DNA of 64,000 bases from Bugulina stolonifera (Eukaryota; Bryozoa; Gymnolaemata; Cheilostomatida; Bugulidae). The stretch is from assembly GCA_935421135.1 (NCBI GenBank), contig OW285192.1:4879501-4943500 (forward strand). The letters run 5' to 3'. Shown here one piece after another: positions 42,201-47,005 of this stretch (position 1 is the first letter of the stretch; each line of letters begins with the position of its first letter). The notes below the pieces were generated by a model. It saw only the letters and a program-made list of their open reading frames with translations, ran no database searches and was not told where the DNA came from. A program made the translations under genes and the position numbers.

Positions 42201-44300
42201 AAAAAGATTGTATTTAGGCATCTATGAAAGCCAATGAATGTTTTAGACAAGGAAAGGAGGGCATAATGTGGGCTGGAGAGGAAGAGCGGGCGTGGTTAAC
42301 CAGTTCTGGCTAAAAGAGTTCAATAAGAGACGAATGTCCGATGCTGCCACAAGTGATGCAGGTATCTCTAAAATTTGTAAGATTGTATTCAGCAGGTTTA
42401 ACTCAAAAATATCTATGAGGTGGCAATGCTCATCCTCGGTAAAATTATTTTTCTTAATACCGTGTGTGTTTTTAAAAATATTTTATCACTACTTATTGTA
42501 CATTGCACAATGTGTTAACAGATGCAGTCTTGGGAGTGTTTGATTTTAAAGAAGAATTCTTACCTAGAGAAGAGAACGAATTGGAAGAGTTTCAGCTCAA
42601 CTCACAAGGTATGATGCCGACCATCAAAATAAATTGGCTCATTTTCTATTTCATCAACTGTGAAAGTTCTACGTTTAAATCACAACTGCAGAAGGTTTTA
42701 GTTTTTAGGATACTATCTATTATAGTATAAAATATCTTCTCCTGTCATATAGTAGCAGAGGAACATAGCTCTGAGGATGAACATGTCAAGGAGCTCCAAG
42801 CTTCAATAATGGGACTAGAGAGCGAGAGCTCTGAAAAGACAAAGCATTTAAAACACATTGGAGGGGTGCCAGTAGGAAATCTGGAAGAAAAGGTGTTAGT
42901 CAAAATTAAGAGTCTATCACAAGGTTTGTGTGCAATACTCCCAATATTGCACTACCTATCAACCCATTGAGTGAGTTTTTTCATTTAATTTATAAGAAAT
43001 TTAAGCAACATCCATGTAAGTTCATTAACAGATAGTATAATAGAGCGTTGAAATGCATACATATGCTTCTTAAGTAGCAGTGCTAGTGGATTAAAAGTTA
43101 CGTTTTGTTTTCAATTATATAGTAAGTGAGGACATAACAGAGAAGAAGGAATTTCTCAGAGATCCAAATGTTTCATCTGAGCCAAATCATAATCTTGAGC
43201 AGCTACCAGGGCAAACAGACCAGCTACTAAAACCCATTGGAAAATGGCCAATACATAAATTGTTTGCCATTAGACACTGGTTAAGGTCAGCAGTTTCAAA
43301 AGATGATTCAGTGGCAATGGATACAGATGTTGGCATGGAGCCAAAATTAAATATACCTCAAAATTTAAACGCTGCCACAAAACTCGATCACATCCAAAAT
43401 AAACCAAGCATAGAAATCAGTGAAATCCAACTATCCCAATACTCTGTACCCAATGTTACAACATACCAAGAAAAGTTACAGATACCTTCAAACAGAAGCG
43501 GAACTAAAGCTACAGCATCAAGGAACTCAACTGAACAGAGGGCATCTAAATTTCCAGATAAAACAAAATATGGGGAGCATCAAGTAATTAGCTTAACAAA
43601 TAAAGATGGCTCTTTACGGCCGAAAAGCACAACTGGAAGGAAAATTAAAGACAACTCCACACAAAAGAAGCTATCTACAAAAAAAAATGCTCTCAAACAA
43701 AGTGACAAAATTGCCACAGCTAAACATCAATCTGAAGCAAAGCATACTGTTTTATCAAAAGTAAAAGCTTCTTCTGGAAAAGTATCTAGCAATAAAAGAC
43801 TTCTCGTTAAGGATGAAAATAGAAGTTCCATCACTAAAGCAGAAAAGATAAATTCGAATGGAACACAGTCTAAACAGTCATCCCATTCTCAGCCATCTAG
43901 TAAAAAAGTGGCAACTAACTCAGCCAGTCATGAAAGTTCAACCGATCCACAAAAATTGAATTTAATATCTCAAGGACAAATTTCAAACTTCAAGCCTCAA
44001 GATCTCTCCATACAACCACATAATTCTGATCCTAGGGAAGTGAACAGTCACCCTGGTTCACTAACATCAAATACAAATGCAGTCAAAGCCAGAAAGGAAA
44101 CCTTAGTCTCTCAAGAACAGAGCATTCACGAGTCAGAGTCTGGTGAAAAGGATTCTCATAATGCTGAAACTGATGGAAAAAGAGAGGAACATAAGTCATT
44201 GGCCATGGCAGAAGACCAAAACCTTTTACCACAAACTGCTGATGAGTCAGCAGAACATTTTGTAGCAGATAATGAGGGTGCTGGCAGCTCACCAAAGTAG
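6134..44300 (+). CDS. Giant multidomain type I membrane receptor (discoidin-pentraxin-TSP1-CTLD-CCP-FN3-TM), about 46 exons, about 2,581 aa
   Basis: Inferred exons: 6134-6218, 7751-7838, 9006-9187, 11341-11475, 13391-13540, 13988-14036(?), 14638-14713(?), 14811-14985, 15599-15851, 16159-16310, 16511-16711, 18995-19168, 20244-20464, 21335-21464, 21973-22077, 22386-22556, 23040-23144, 23923-24123, 24708-24760, 25027-25186, 26595-26759, 27898-28011, 29350-29493, 30038-30243, 30364-30475, 30638-30745, 30970-31146, 31758-31904, 33220-33381, 34578-34781, 35283-35495, 35788-35982, 36761-36949, 37216-37292, 37658-37789, 39048-39153, 39497-39612, 39946-40094, 40669-40816, 40972-41129, 41496-41623, 41709-41887, 42247-42361, 42522-42608, 42753-42923, 43123-44300. 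Every junction keeps frame and the total divides by three. The product has a signal peptide, an ectodomain of about 2,000 residues, one TM helix (about 2015-2039) and a tail of about 540 residues. No known gene is recognised. The likely role is as a cell-surface lectin or adhesion receptor (inference). Least certain are the exons at 13988-14713 and 21973-22556. Confidence 0.82.
6898..7203 (+). repeat. tRNA-derived SINE, copy 1
   Basis: A box A-like GACCGAGTAGTCTAGC and a box B-like GATTCAAGTCCC are set in a sequence shared with 38390-38652 (-) and 48130-48366 (+). An ATA-rich interior, a TGACTAGCTCTGCTATTG block and a GGCGCCACGGATATTATT end follow. Pol III promoter boxes mark it as a SINE derived from a Leu/Ser-type tRNA. 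It lies in intron 1 of the receptor. Confidence 0.7.
7751..13540 (+). CDS. Receptor exons 2-5: first discoidin/fucolectin-like (F5/8 C type) domain
   Basis: Exons 7751-7838, 9006-9187, 11341-11475 and 13391-13540 encode about residues 29-213. The second of these holds AIDGYKFTASALNG and PWFRLKLFELVHVHSVSVLT. This resembles the fucolectin/F5/8 type C pattern in which an A-x-D-G loop is followed by an NPWW-x-V-x-L strand and a V-x-x-V strand. The later exons carry four spaced cysteines (GNACAKD, SFCGM, DQCDG, NTCYQ). This fold commonly binds glycans or lipids (family knowledge). The match is by eye and distant, so the domain name is tentative. The exons themselves, with clean GT-AG borders and unbroken phase, are well supported. 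Confidence 0.6.
10200..10730 (+). mobile_element. Diverged solo LTR, family A, copy 2
   Basis: It shares with 3398-4044 the order GTCGAACCTCGG, CCGATAC-type repeats, TCACCGGAA, TATATAAG, a TTCAGTTG/GATTAGG stretch, AGAGTCTTCTCTC and the end AAAACATTACA. It lies in an intron of the receptor in the same orientation as the gene. The 5' boundary is unclear. Confidence 0.6.
11901..12487 (+). mobile_element. 587-bp TTAA-flanked MITE, family 2
   Basis: TTAA at 11901-11904 and 12484-12487 bracket inverted ends AGGGGTTATGACATGTG and the complement of AGGGGCTATGCCATGTG. No ORF. Related diverged copies lie at 629-1187 (reverse) and 23236-23808. It is intronic in the receptor gene. Confidence 0.7.
12688..12802. 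repeat. Short palindromic MITE-like hairpin
   Basis: Arms of about 33 bases (ATATTAGCATTAATTTACAT at the left, complement at the right) enclose a smaller palindrome around AGTTTACAATTAATTGTAAAC. The whole can fold into one hairpin. It is intronic. Confidence 0.6.
13988..14985 (+). CDS. Receptor exons 6-7: cysteine-rich linker, partly uncertain
   Basis: The exon at 14811-14985 is clear: acceptor CTGTAG, donor GTAAGA, open in phase 0, with CTSN, EKCGTK and FRCIK cysteines. The piece joining it to exon 5 is less sure. Starting at 13988 the frame is open and reaches LTINC, a typical CCP strand, but no good GT donor follows. A GC donor (GCAAAG, 14037) with a small exon 14638-14713 restores phase. 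Other solutions exist, such as a GTTGGT donor further on. A transcript is needed to settle it. Confidence 0.45.
15599..16711 (+). CDS. Receptor exons: pentraxin/laminin-G-like domain
   Basis: Three exons (15599-15851, 16159-16310, 16511-16711) encode about residues 314-515. Features follow the pentraxin/LamG-3 jelly-roll order: MTTWTLCLWIKVFTLSF (W and C on the second strand), LYFQIG, WHQLCLAHKER (the usual W-H-x-x-C motif), AYWDGKQLSE (the Y-x-DGK turn), then GSAVHLLGSEFDGSIAGVSI ending in WE, equivalent to LG-x-E-x-D-x-x-x-F-x-G-x-(L/I)-x-x-(V/I)-x-(I/L)-W. Such domains bind ligand at a calcium-dependent face (family knowledge). All metal-binding residues could not be placed by eye. The exon set is phase-symmetric (1 in, 1 out), as expected for a shuffled module. 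Confidence 0.72.
16964..17170. repeat. Long inverted repeat with tRNA-like loop
   Basis: Two arms of about 77 bases (16964-17040 and 17094-17170) are nearly perfect reverse complements, from TATATTGTATTTTTAGC outward to ATGAAAATACCAGT inward. The loop of about 53 bases contains GCTAGGCGATTAGGTGCC and a box B-like GGTTTCAAATCCC. The same loop start recurs at about 60211-60237. It is intronic. Confidence 0.7.
17345..17550. repeat. Imperfect tandem repeat, unit about 27 bp
   Basis: About seven units of the type TATGACCTGTGACCTATGTTC plus CTACATA follow one another with substitutions (CCAGTGACATA, CTGTAACTTATA) and one shortened unit. Intronic, with no coding meaning seen. Confidence 0.7.
18995..21464 (+). 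CDS. Receptor exons: second discoidin-like domain
   Basis: Exons 18995-19168, 20244-20464 and 21335-21464, about residues 516-690. The middle exon has AGSHVLLIRQHKTHGSMINM followed by RIAEIEVS. This fits the last strands of F5/8 C or fucolectin folds (G-R-Y-V-x-L or similar, then L-x-(L/I)-x-E-(V/I)-x-V). The donor after 20464 is GTTGAG, a weaker GT donor, but it is the one that keeps phase 0 with the next exon, which begins CKETLAMRM and ends YSNCI. The domain call is tentative; the coding call is good. Confidence 0.6.
19210..19510. repeat. TACATGTA-rich low-complexity block
   Basis: Dense alternation of ACATGTA, TGCATGTA and GTACATG strings. ORFs on both strands here are artefacts of this composition (Met/Tyr/His/Cys-rich). 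It lies in the intron after 19168. Confidence 0.7.
21500..21533. repeat. ACATGT hexamer microsatellite
   Basis: Five to six uninterrupted GTACAT units in the intron after 21464. Confidence 0.8.
21973..23144 (+). CDS. Receptor exons: Cys-rich (CCP-like) segment and first TSP1-like repeat
   Basis: Exons 21973-22077 and 22386-22556 give a cysteine-rich segment with VELTCHFQLADGGYVRCDD, like the middle of a CCP domain; their shared borders are provisional. The exon at 23040-23144 has IPSWTDWNLNPTTDISRRTC, matching the thrombospondin type 1 pattern W-x-x-W followed by an R-R-x-C strand, but it is short (about 35 residues) and lacks the usual CSVTCG-like core. Two donors are possible at its end (23145 GTTGGT or 23149 GTAAAA); the first keeps the following lectin exon open from its acceptor. 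Confidence 0.55.
23236..23808 (+). mobile_element. Degraded MITE, family 2 copy
   Basis: Aligns with 11901-12487 over most of its length (TGTGGTTTATGTCTATG, GCATAGAAAGAGTACAGTAG, GGCACTCAATATATTGTGCC) but has lost recognisable TTAA ends. It lies in the intron between the first TSP1-like exon and CTLD1. Confidence 0.6.
23923..25186 (+). CDS. Receptor exons: first C-type lectin-like domain (CTLD1)
   Basis: Exons 23923-24123, 24708-24760 and 25027-25186 (the last could start at 25000, adding nine residues). They encode CSCYTWGSKNTEMNFAAAEF, then SCSTNGGGHPVSLESVEEAS, then SPIWTSG, and end in EKYGVICEK. This is the CTLD order: C-Y-x-(F/W), A-x-x-x-C, G-x-(L/V)-x-S-(I/L)-x-S-x-E-E, W-(T/I)-x-G, and the final G-V-x-C-E. 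EPN or QPD calcium-site motifs and the WND motif are not evident, so calcium-dependent sugar binding is doubtful and protein or other ligands are possible. Confidence 0.8.
24174..24287. repeat. Intronic inverted repeat
   Basis: Arms of about 42-47 bases (24174-24215 and 24241-24287), sharing GTCTGTCGATGGCACAGTC and GTTCAACTA with their complements, are separated by a short loop. It is 50 bases after the CTLD1 first exon. Confidence 0.65.
25345..25520 (+). repeat. Dispersed repeat, copy 1 of 3
   Basis: Shares with 26262-26440 and 31450-31590 the sequence order GTAATTGRTTAATA, AACTCCAATTG/CACG, GGCTTTGGTTATTGGCT, and a GGGC(C/T)GGTAC-type end. All are intronic and in the same orientation. No ORF or family is recognised. 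Confidence 0.5.
25608..25894 (-). mobile_element. Shortened solo LTR, family A, copy 3 (reverse)
   Basis: Begins TGTAATGTTTTTGAG and ends CTTTGCACAAAATGTGCTTACA, the reverse complements of the family A end and start. It is about half the length of the 3398-4044 copy and has lost the middle. It lies in the intron between CTLD1 and the second TSP1 exon. Confidence 0.6.
26262..26440 (+). repeat. Dispersed repeat, copy 2 of 3
   Basis: GTAATTGGTTAATAGTAC through GGCTTTGGTTCTTGGCTGG to GGGCCGGTAC aligns with 25345-25520. Intronic. Confidence 0.5.
26595..26759 (+). CDS. Receptor exon: second TSP1-like repeat
   Basis: This single phase 1-1 exon encodes LSWADWVVTPCDGRSDRKQK, followed by RRRC, and then C-N-x-x-x-C spacing (AICNAKTCQ). 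The W-x-x-W and basic R-x-R-R-x-C strand is the TSP1 core, with W/R stacking and a typical C-mannosylation motif (family knowledge). It directly follows CTLD1, as the third TSP1 exon (31758) follows CTLD2. Confidence 0.72.
27050..27300. repeat. TACATGTA-rich low-complexity block
   Basis: Repeated TACATGTA, ACATGTACAT and GTACATG strings. The two ORFs at this place are composition artefacts. Intronic. Confidence 0.65.
27898..30243 (+). CDS. Receptor exons: CCP (sushi) domains 1 and 2
   Basis: The first CCP is split by a phase-1 intron: 27898-28011 (LPCCTYKTLPDTI) and 29350-29493 (FKCEEGFKHTDG, ARCLVNPLNGKGSW, LICSD). The second occupies one exon, 30038-30243: VIRCSMPVLSP, AMCIPGYAVGQG, RLRCTSNSTWAPEP, LPDCQP. 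Both show the CCP order of four cysteines with a G-(Y/F) after the second and a W before the fourth. The second ends in phase 0, joining the second lectin domain without a linker. Confidence 0.78.
29007..29215. repeat. TAAGTGTG octamer minisatellite
   Basis: About 25 units of an 8-bp repeat (TAAGTGTG), with a few variants such as TAAGAGTG, TAGGTGTG and TACGTGTG. Intronic, between the two exons of the first CCP domain. The reverse-strand ORF over it (HTYTLTHL repeats) is an artefact. Confidence 0.85.
30364..31146 (+). CDS. Receptor exons: second C-type lectin-like domain (CTLD2)
   Basis: Exons 30364-30475, 30638-30745 and 30970-31146, about residues 1166-1297. They read GRCFAHFLIPESVEDANSQC, GSSLVSILNAEEN, LWTSG, FTDWHGGISRAPSGSCLYI, GWQTASCEDKKHYLCYV. 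All landmark positions of a CTLD are present, including the F-x-x-W before the disulfide loop, the W-x-x-x-x-C and the terminal L-C-Y. It is more canonical than CTLD1. No clear EPN/QPD triplet is seen, so sugar specificity is unpredictable. It shares split positions with CTLD1, which suggests internal duplication. Confidence 0.85.
31450..31590 (+). repeat. Dispersed repeat, copy 3 of 3
   Basis: TTAGTTAATATTAG, CCCCAATTATA, AGCTTTGGTGATTGGCTA and GGACTAGTACC follow the same order as copies at 25345 and 26262, more diverged. Intronic. Confidence 0.4.
31758..31904 (+). CDS. Receptor exon: third TSP1 repeat
   Basis: This phase 1-1 exon encodes GNWSLWSEWSACDVNKRRQR followed by TRQC, the classic W-x-x-W-x-x-W-x-x-C core with an R-x-R-x-R-x-C strand, and later CAPDC and GVCCDDPG. 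The three tryptophans make it the best TSP1 in the protein. The last cysteine pair runs into the next exon to begin the following CCP (CDDPG then FGFN). Confidence 0.85.
33220..37789 (+). CDS. Receptor exons: six consecutive CCP (sushi) domains
   Basis: Exons 33220-33381, 34578-34781, 35283-35495, 35788-35982, 36761-36949, and the pair 37216-37292/37658-37789 each give one CCP. Starts read SCDEPKPG, ECNDPGSGEN, ICEQPP, IDCGDPGAGKEV and ITCEEPGLGVN. Each has (T/S)-x-x-C-x-x-G-Y-like second cysteines, a C-x-x-x-G-x-W strand, and closes in P-x-C. All but the last pair are single phase 1-1 exons, the usual arrangement for CCP modules. In the last pair a phase-0 intron splits the domain. Such strings form an extended stalk and often bind proteins or glycans (family knowledge). 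Confidence 0.88.
33640..34110 (-). pseudogene. Decayed LINE reverse-transcriptase C-terminal remnant
   Basis: Read on the minus strand, pieces such as AVIYGSQVGPITRGQEDKIS followed by AKEMRMLQYI and WVDHVTDN, then AISAGDVEGE and PRWHSIMDALQN, resemble the end of non-LTR ORF2 proteins (an E-x-R-M-L-R strand, a G-x-x-x-W-x-D linker, and a terminal R-W-x-x-x-x segment). Stops and frame changes interrupt it, so it is dead. It lies in a receptor intron in the opposite orientation. Confidence 0.55.
34145..34212. repeat. Pyrimidine-rich tandem repeat, about 22-bp units
   Basis: Three units of TTCTCTCTATCCTCTTTGC type, in the intron preceding the exon at 34578. Confidence 0.6.
36042..36245 (+). repeat. 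Second type of tRNA-derived SINE
   Basis: CGTGGCCTAGTGGCAAGG (box A-like) and GGTTCAATTCCC (box B-like) occur about 40 bases apart, followed by a body with GGAAGAGCATCCAGCC, reminiscent of the conserved cores of animal SINEs. It differs from the SINE at 6898. Intronic. Confidence 0.55.
37321..37371. repeat. Perfect short hairpin
   Basis: TTATTTCTTCTAGTATC and its complement are separated by about a dozen bases. It lies 28 bases after the exon ending at 37292. It could be a hairpin RNA or a tiny palindromic element; nothing else supports a gene. Confidence 0.55.
38390..38652 (-). repeat. tRNA-derived SINE, copy 2 (reverse)
   Basis: On the minus strand it reads GGTGGCCGAGTGGTCTAGC (box A), GGGTTCGAGTCCCGCC (box B), then the shared body and an ATT-trinucleotide tail next to 38391-38412. 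It is the best-preserved promoter of the three copies. Intronic. Confidence 0.75.
39048..41623 (+). CDS. Receptor exons: membrane-proximal FN3-like stalk (RPTP-like)
   Basis: Exons 39048-39153, 39497-39612, 39946-40094, 40669-40816, 40972-41129 and 41496-41623 encode about 270 residues before the membrane. The last exon reads CNGPLKPGTTFCVKLRAYTE, the closing strand of an FN3 domain in the form seen next to the membrane in receptor tyrosine phosphatases (Y-x-N-G-x-L-x-P-x-T-x-Y-x-x-x-x-R-A). Earlier strands fit FN3 loosely (IRSYTLIVCEV, YTLTFKAKL). Two FN3-like units are likely. The donor at 41130 is GTTAGC, weak but required for phase. Confidence 0.68.
41709..41887 (+). CDS. Receptor exon: transmembrane helix and stop-transfer
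   Basis: The exon encodes LTVPLILSISPFLITLAVGV followed by ALLFY and then RRRYPR. This is a single hydrophobic span of about 25 residues with a basic stop-transfer on the cytoplasmic side, so topology is type I given the N-terminal signal peptide. The donor GTAGGT at 41888 is in phase 0. Failure to splice there gives a stop two codons later, so intron retention would make a receptor with a short tail of about 25 residues. Confidence 0.8.
42247..44300 (+). CDS. Receptor exons: long cytoplasmic tail without known domain
   Basis: Exons 42247-42361, 42522-42608, 42753-42923 and the terminal 43123-44300 encode about 515 residues. The first part is mixed (WRGRAGVVNQFWLKEFNKRR) and the next acidic (EEFLPREENELEEF). 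The terminal 391 residues are rich in Ser, Lys, Gln, Asn and Thr and look disordered. No phosphatase, kinase, death, TIR or PDZ-binding signature was seen, and the tyrosines present do not fit ITIM/ITAM spacing. It could be a serine/threonine-phosphorylated scaffold (inference). The stop is TAG at 44298-44300. Confidence 0.75.
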
Positions 44301-45272
44301 AACAGTTTAGAAATTCATGAAACTGTTTCTGCCGAAATTTGGAAAATGAGAAAAGTGAGATAAAATCCATCTCAGAAAAGCAAGGGCTGAGTTTTATAAC
44401 ACTGATAATCAATACATCTGTTATTTAACTGTACATATAACAGGCTGGGAGCTCATAATTCTTGCCAAATATACATTGTACCATCATAAATGAATAATGT
44501 TATGTACAGTACATTGTAAATTTAAATAAATTATACTAAACATGCACCTGTACAAAAAAAATTTGCTGGATTTAACAATTATTCTAAATTATAATAAAAC
44601 TGCATGCTGTAATTAGTTTTTGCCATCTACATGCAAGTGTAGACTGCTATATACATGTTTCATGTATATAGCATGAAACAGTATTCACAGTAGCTGTTAC
44701 TAAGATTCAAACAGGACTAGCAATTTTACAAATACTGGAAAATGCTATTAATAAATTGAATGAAAGTGGGATATTCATGCAATACATGGAGACAGAGGTG
44801 CGAGCTCTGCTGCAAACCCCTGATATTCCTGCCTTTCACAGTTTGATTCATTTCCATTATTCTTAAGTCATTGACTGCCTAATATACAATTTAGTTTACT
44901 ATTTAGTAGCAATTTACCATTTTTGGGGTTAACACAAAAGAGTCATTAAACCTGAGTTTAGCAAGTTGTTTTGAATAAATCACTAATAACAGTTAAATCA
45001 GCAAAGAAATCTCCAGCAAAACCAGTGTATTACTGTGTGAAAGTTCCAATATTATAATTATTCAACGCATGATGTACATGTAGGTACTAGATAACTACAT
45101 GTATGTGTTCAGAGAGTCTATTTCAAAGTAACATTAAGTTGCTAAAAATACATTTTAGAAATAAATACTCTGACTCACAAGGAGACAGGCTTATCAAGTT
45201 CTCTGGCTTGCACATTGGCTAGGCTGTCAATGTGTCCCAAAAATGCAGCAGATAAAAATAGATAGCATAATT
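44301..45272. other. Receptor 3' region and intergenic DNA
   Basis: AT-rich, with the receptor's probable 3' UTR at the start. No further gene was seen. Confidence 0.5.
44525..44530 (+). other. Polyadenylation signal AATAAA of the receptor gene
   Basis: AATAAA lies about 225 bases after the receptor stop codon, the first such hexamer noticed downstream on the plus strand. Confidence 0.45.
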
Positions 45273-45580
45273 TCAGTTAGAGCAATTTGCCGAATAATGC
45301 ACATGAAGCAGGCAATCAATAGTATATTGCATATTATGTAAGATATACATGTAGGTATCTAATACTGTAGGCAAGTAATCAGCCAGATTATCAATTAACT
45401 TAAATAGATGTGTGCTCAGTCTGTGACAGCTATCGATGTGCAGAAACTTCCACATTTCAACCGTAGAGGGGTTTAAAAATTTAAAAGATATTTCTTTACT
45501 TAGTTGCCAATTGTTCAGAAATTCATCAAACATCTCGTTCTCAGCTACAGTTACATGATTCTTCCAATCTCCAATCTCTC
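45273..45580 (-). pseudogene. Orphan sulfotransferase-like C-terminal exon (reverse strand)
   Basis: After a CTGCAG acceptor the minus strand reads GEIGDWKNHVTVAENEMFDE and FLNNWQLSKEISFKF, clearly homologous to the exon at 243-349. Unlike that copy, the frame does not stop there but runs on for about 60 further residues, unlike the family, to a stop at 45273. No upstream sulfotransferase exons were recognised on this strand, so it may be an isolated duplicated exon. A divergent functional gene with long introns cannot be excluded. Confidence 0.55.
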
Positions 45581-46828
45581 CTGCAGTAAAGTCCAAAGTG
45601 TTTGTGTAATGTACATGTAATTGGGGGCAGGCATGGTTTGATACCAAGTCATACTGTATATGCTTTTTTCACAAATTGTTCATTCACGCTTGAGCTCTGC
45701 AAAAGTTTTGCACCATAAAAAACCGATTTCGATATCCACTAATAATGGTAACAAGCATGAGCCAATTTCTGCCTTGCCATTGTTTGGCTAGTTGAAATGT
45801 AGGTCCAAGTTTTCAAAGCATCCAAAATCTTAATTCATCTGTTAGGTTTACCAATTACAATGACAATAACTGCAAAATCCCAGATTAAAACTCAAATAAT
45901 GAAGAGTGCTAGTTTTATTTCCAAATTACAACTACATCATACATGTGGTAGGTGACCTTCACCTCAAGGATTTCTAATGTTATCTTAGCATTGTCACTAA
46001 GAGCATAACTTCCTATTATGCTGTGTTCACAATAAAATGACCCCAAGATTTTTAATTGTGAATAAATTGTTTACCGAGATCACCCGTTCAAGAGAGGATG
46101 TCTAGTTCAAGAGAAAACGACTACGAATAAAAATCTTTGTACTAGTTAGAAGTGCCAAATTTAGCAGTCGCACTCTATTCAATACTTTTATAGAATATGT
46201 TAACTTGTTAGTGCTGCATTGGAATGCTGGGTATTGTACATGCACATGATTGTATCTCTGTTGATATAGACTAATACGTGTATACAGGTCAAGACTGGTT
46301 GAACTTTATACCTTTCCTGTAAATTTTATTTTGTCTTGCAGACGACAATAGGTTCCTATGAATTATGCCTCCATCAGTTATTTCTGCAACTGACTTTCCG
46401 TAGCCCACTGAGGTTGCATGCTGATGGTAAACCTAGATTGAAATTCTAATGTACATTGTATAATTTGTTATTTATATTTACTATAGTATATTTATATGAT
46501 AATATTTACTGCATAACTTTGTAATGGGTCAACGATGCTTGCAGTATTATACAATTCCACCAAAATACAATAAAATTGTCATTGAAACCCATCATTCTAC
46601 TAGTCAGGTTCAAATTGGGAGCCAATGAGAGTAAAGGCACAATCCTTGTAGTAAAGTGGAAAATTACAATGCAGAAGTGCAAGTCAGTTAAAAGTAGGAA
46701 AATCTTTCATTCAAAGTTTACCCTTTAGGTGTCCATGTCTGGTAAGCAGGGTGGCCATGTGAAGAGATACCAGCTTACAAGTACATTCACTAGAGATAGT
46801 GTAAGGTAATGGCTTATTGTTATTGTAA
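45581..46828. other. Intergenic DNA without recognised features
   Basis: AT-rich DNA upstream of the orphan exon on the minus strand and downstream of the TSP1 gene. No splice-consistent coding exons were seen. Confidence 0.4.
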
Positions 46829-46834
46829 TTTATT
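46829..46834 (-). other. Possible polyadenylation signal for the small TSP1 gene
   Basis: AATAAA on the minus strand, about 170 bases past the stop codon at 47006. Confidence 0.35.
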
Positions 46835-47005
46835 TAACATCTAGCACTGTTTGTGATAAAAAAACAAAGAACCTGCAAAGTACATTACTTGTATTAACAT
46901 TTTCAGCCAATAACATTTTGTCCATGACTATGTATTTGTAAATAAAGCACTTTCTTACAGTCCATCTAATGATAACGATTTACGATTGAAGGACTGAGGA
47001 TCCAG

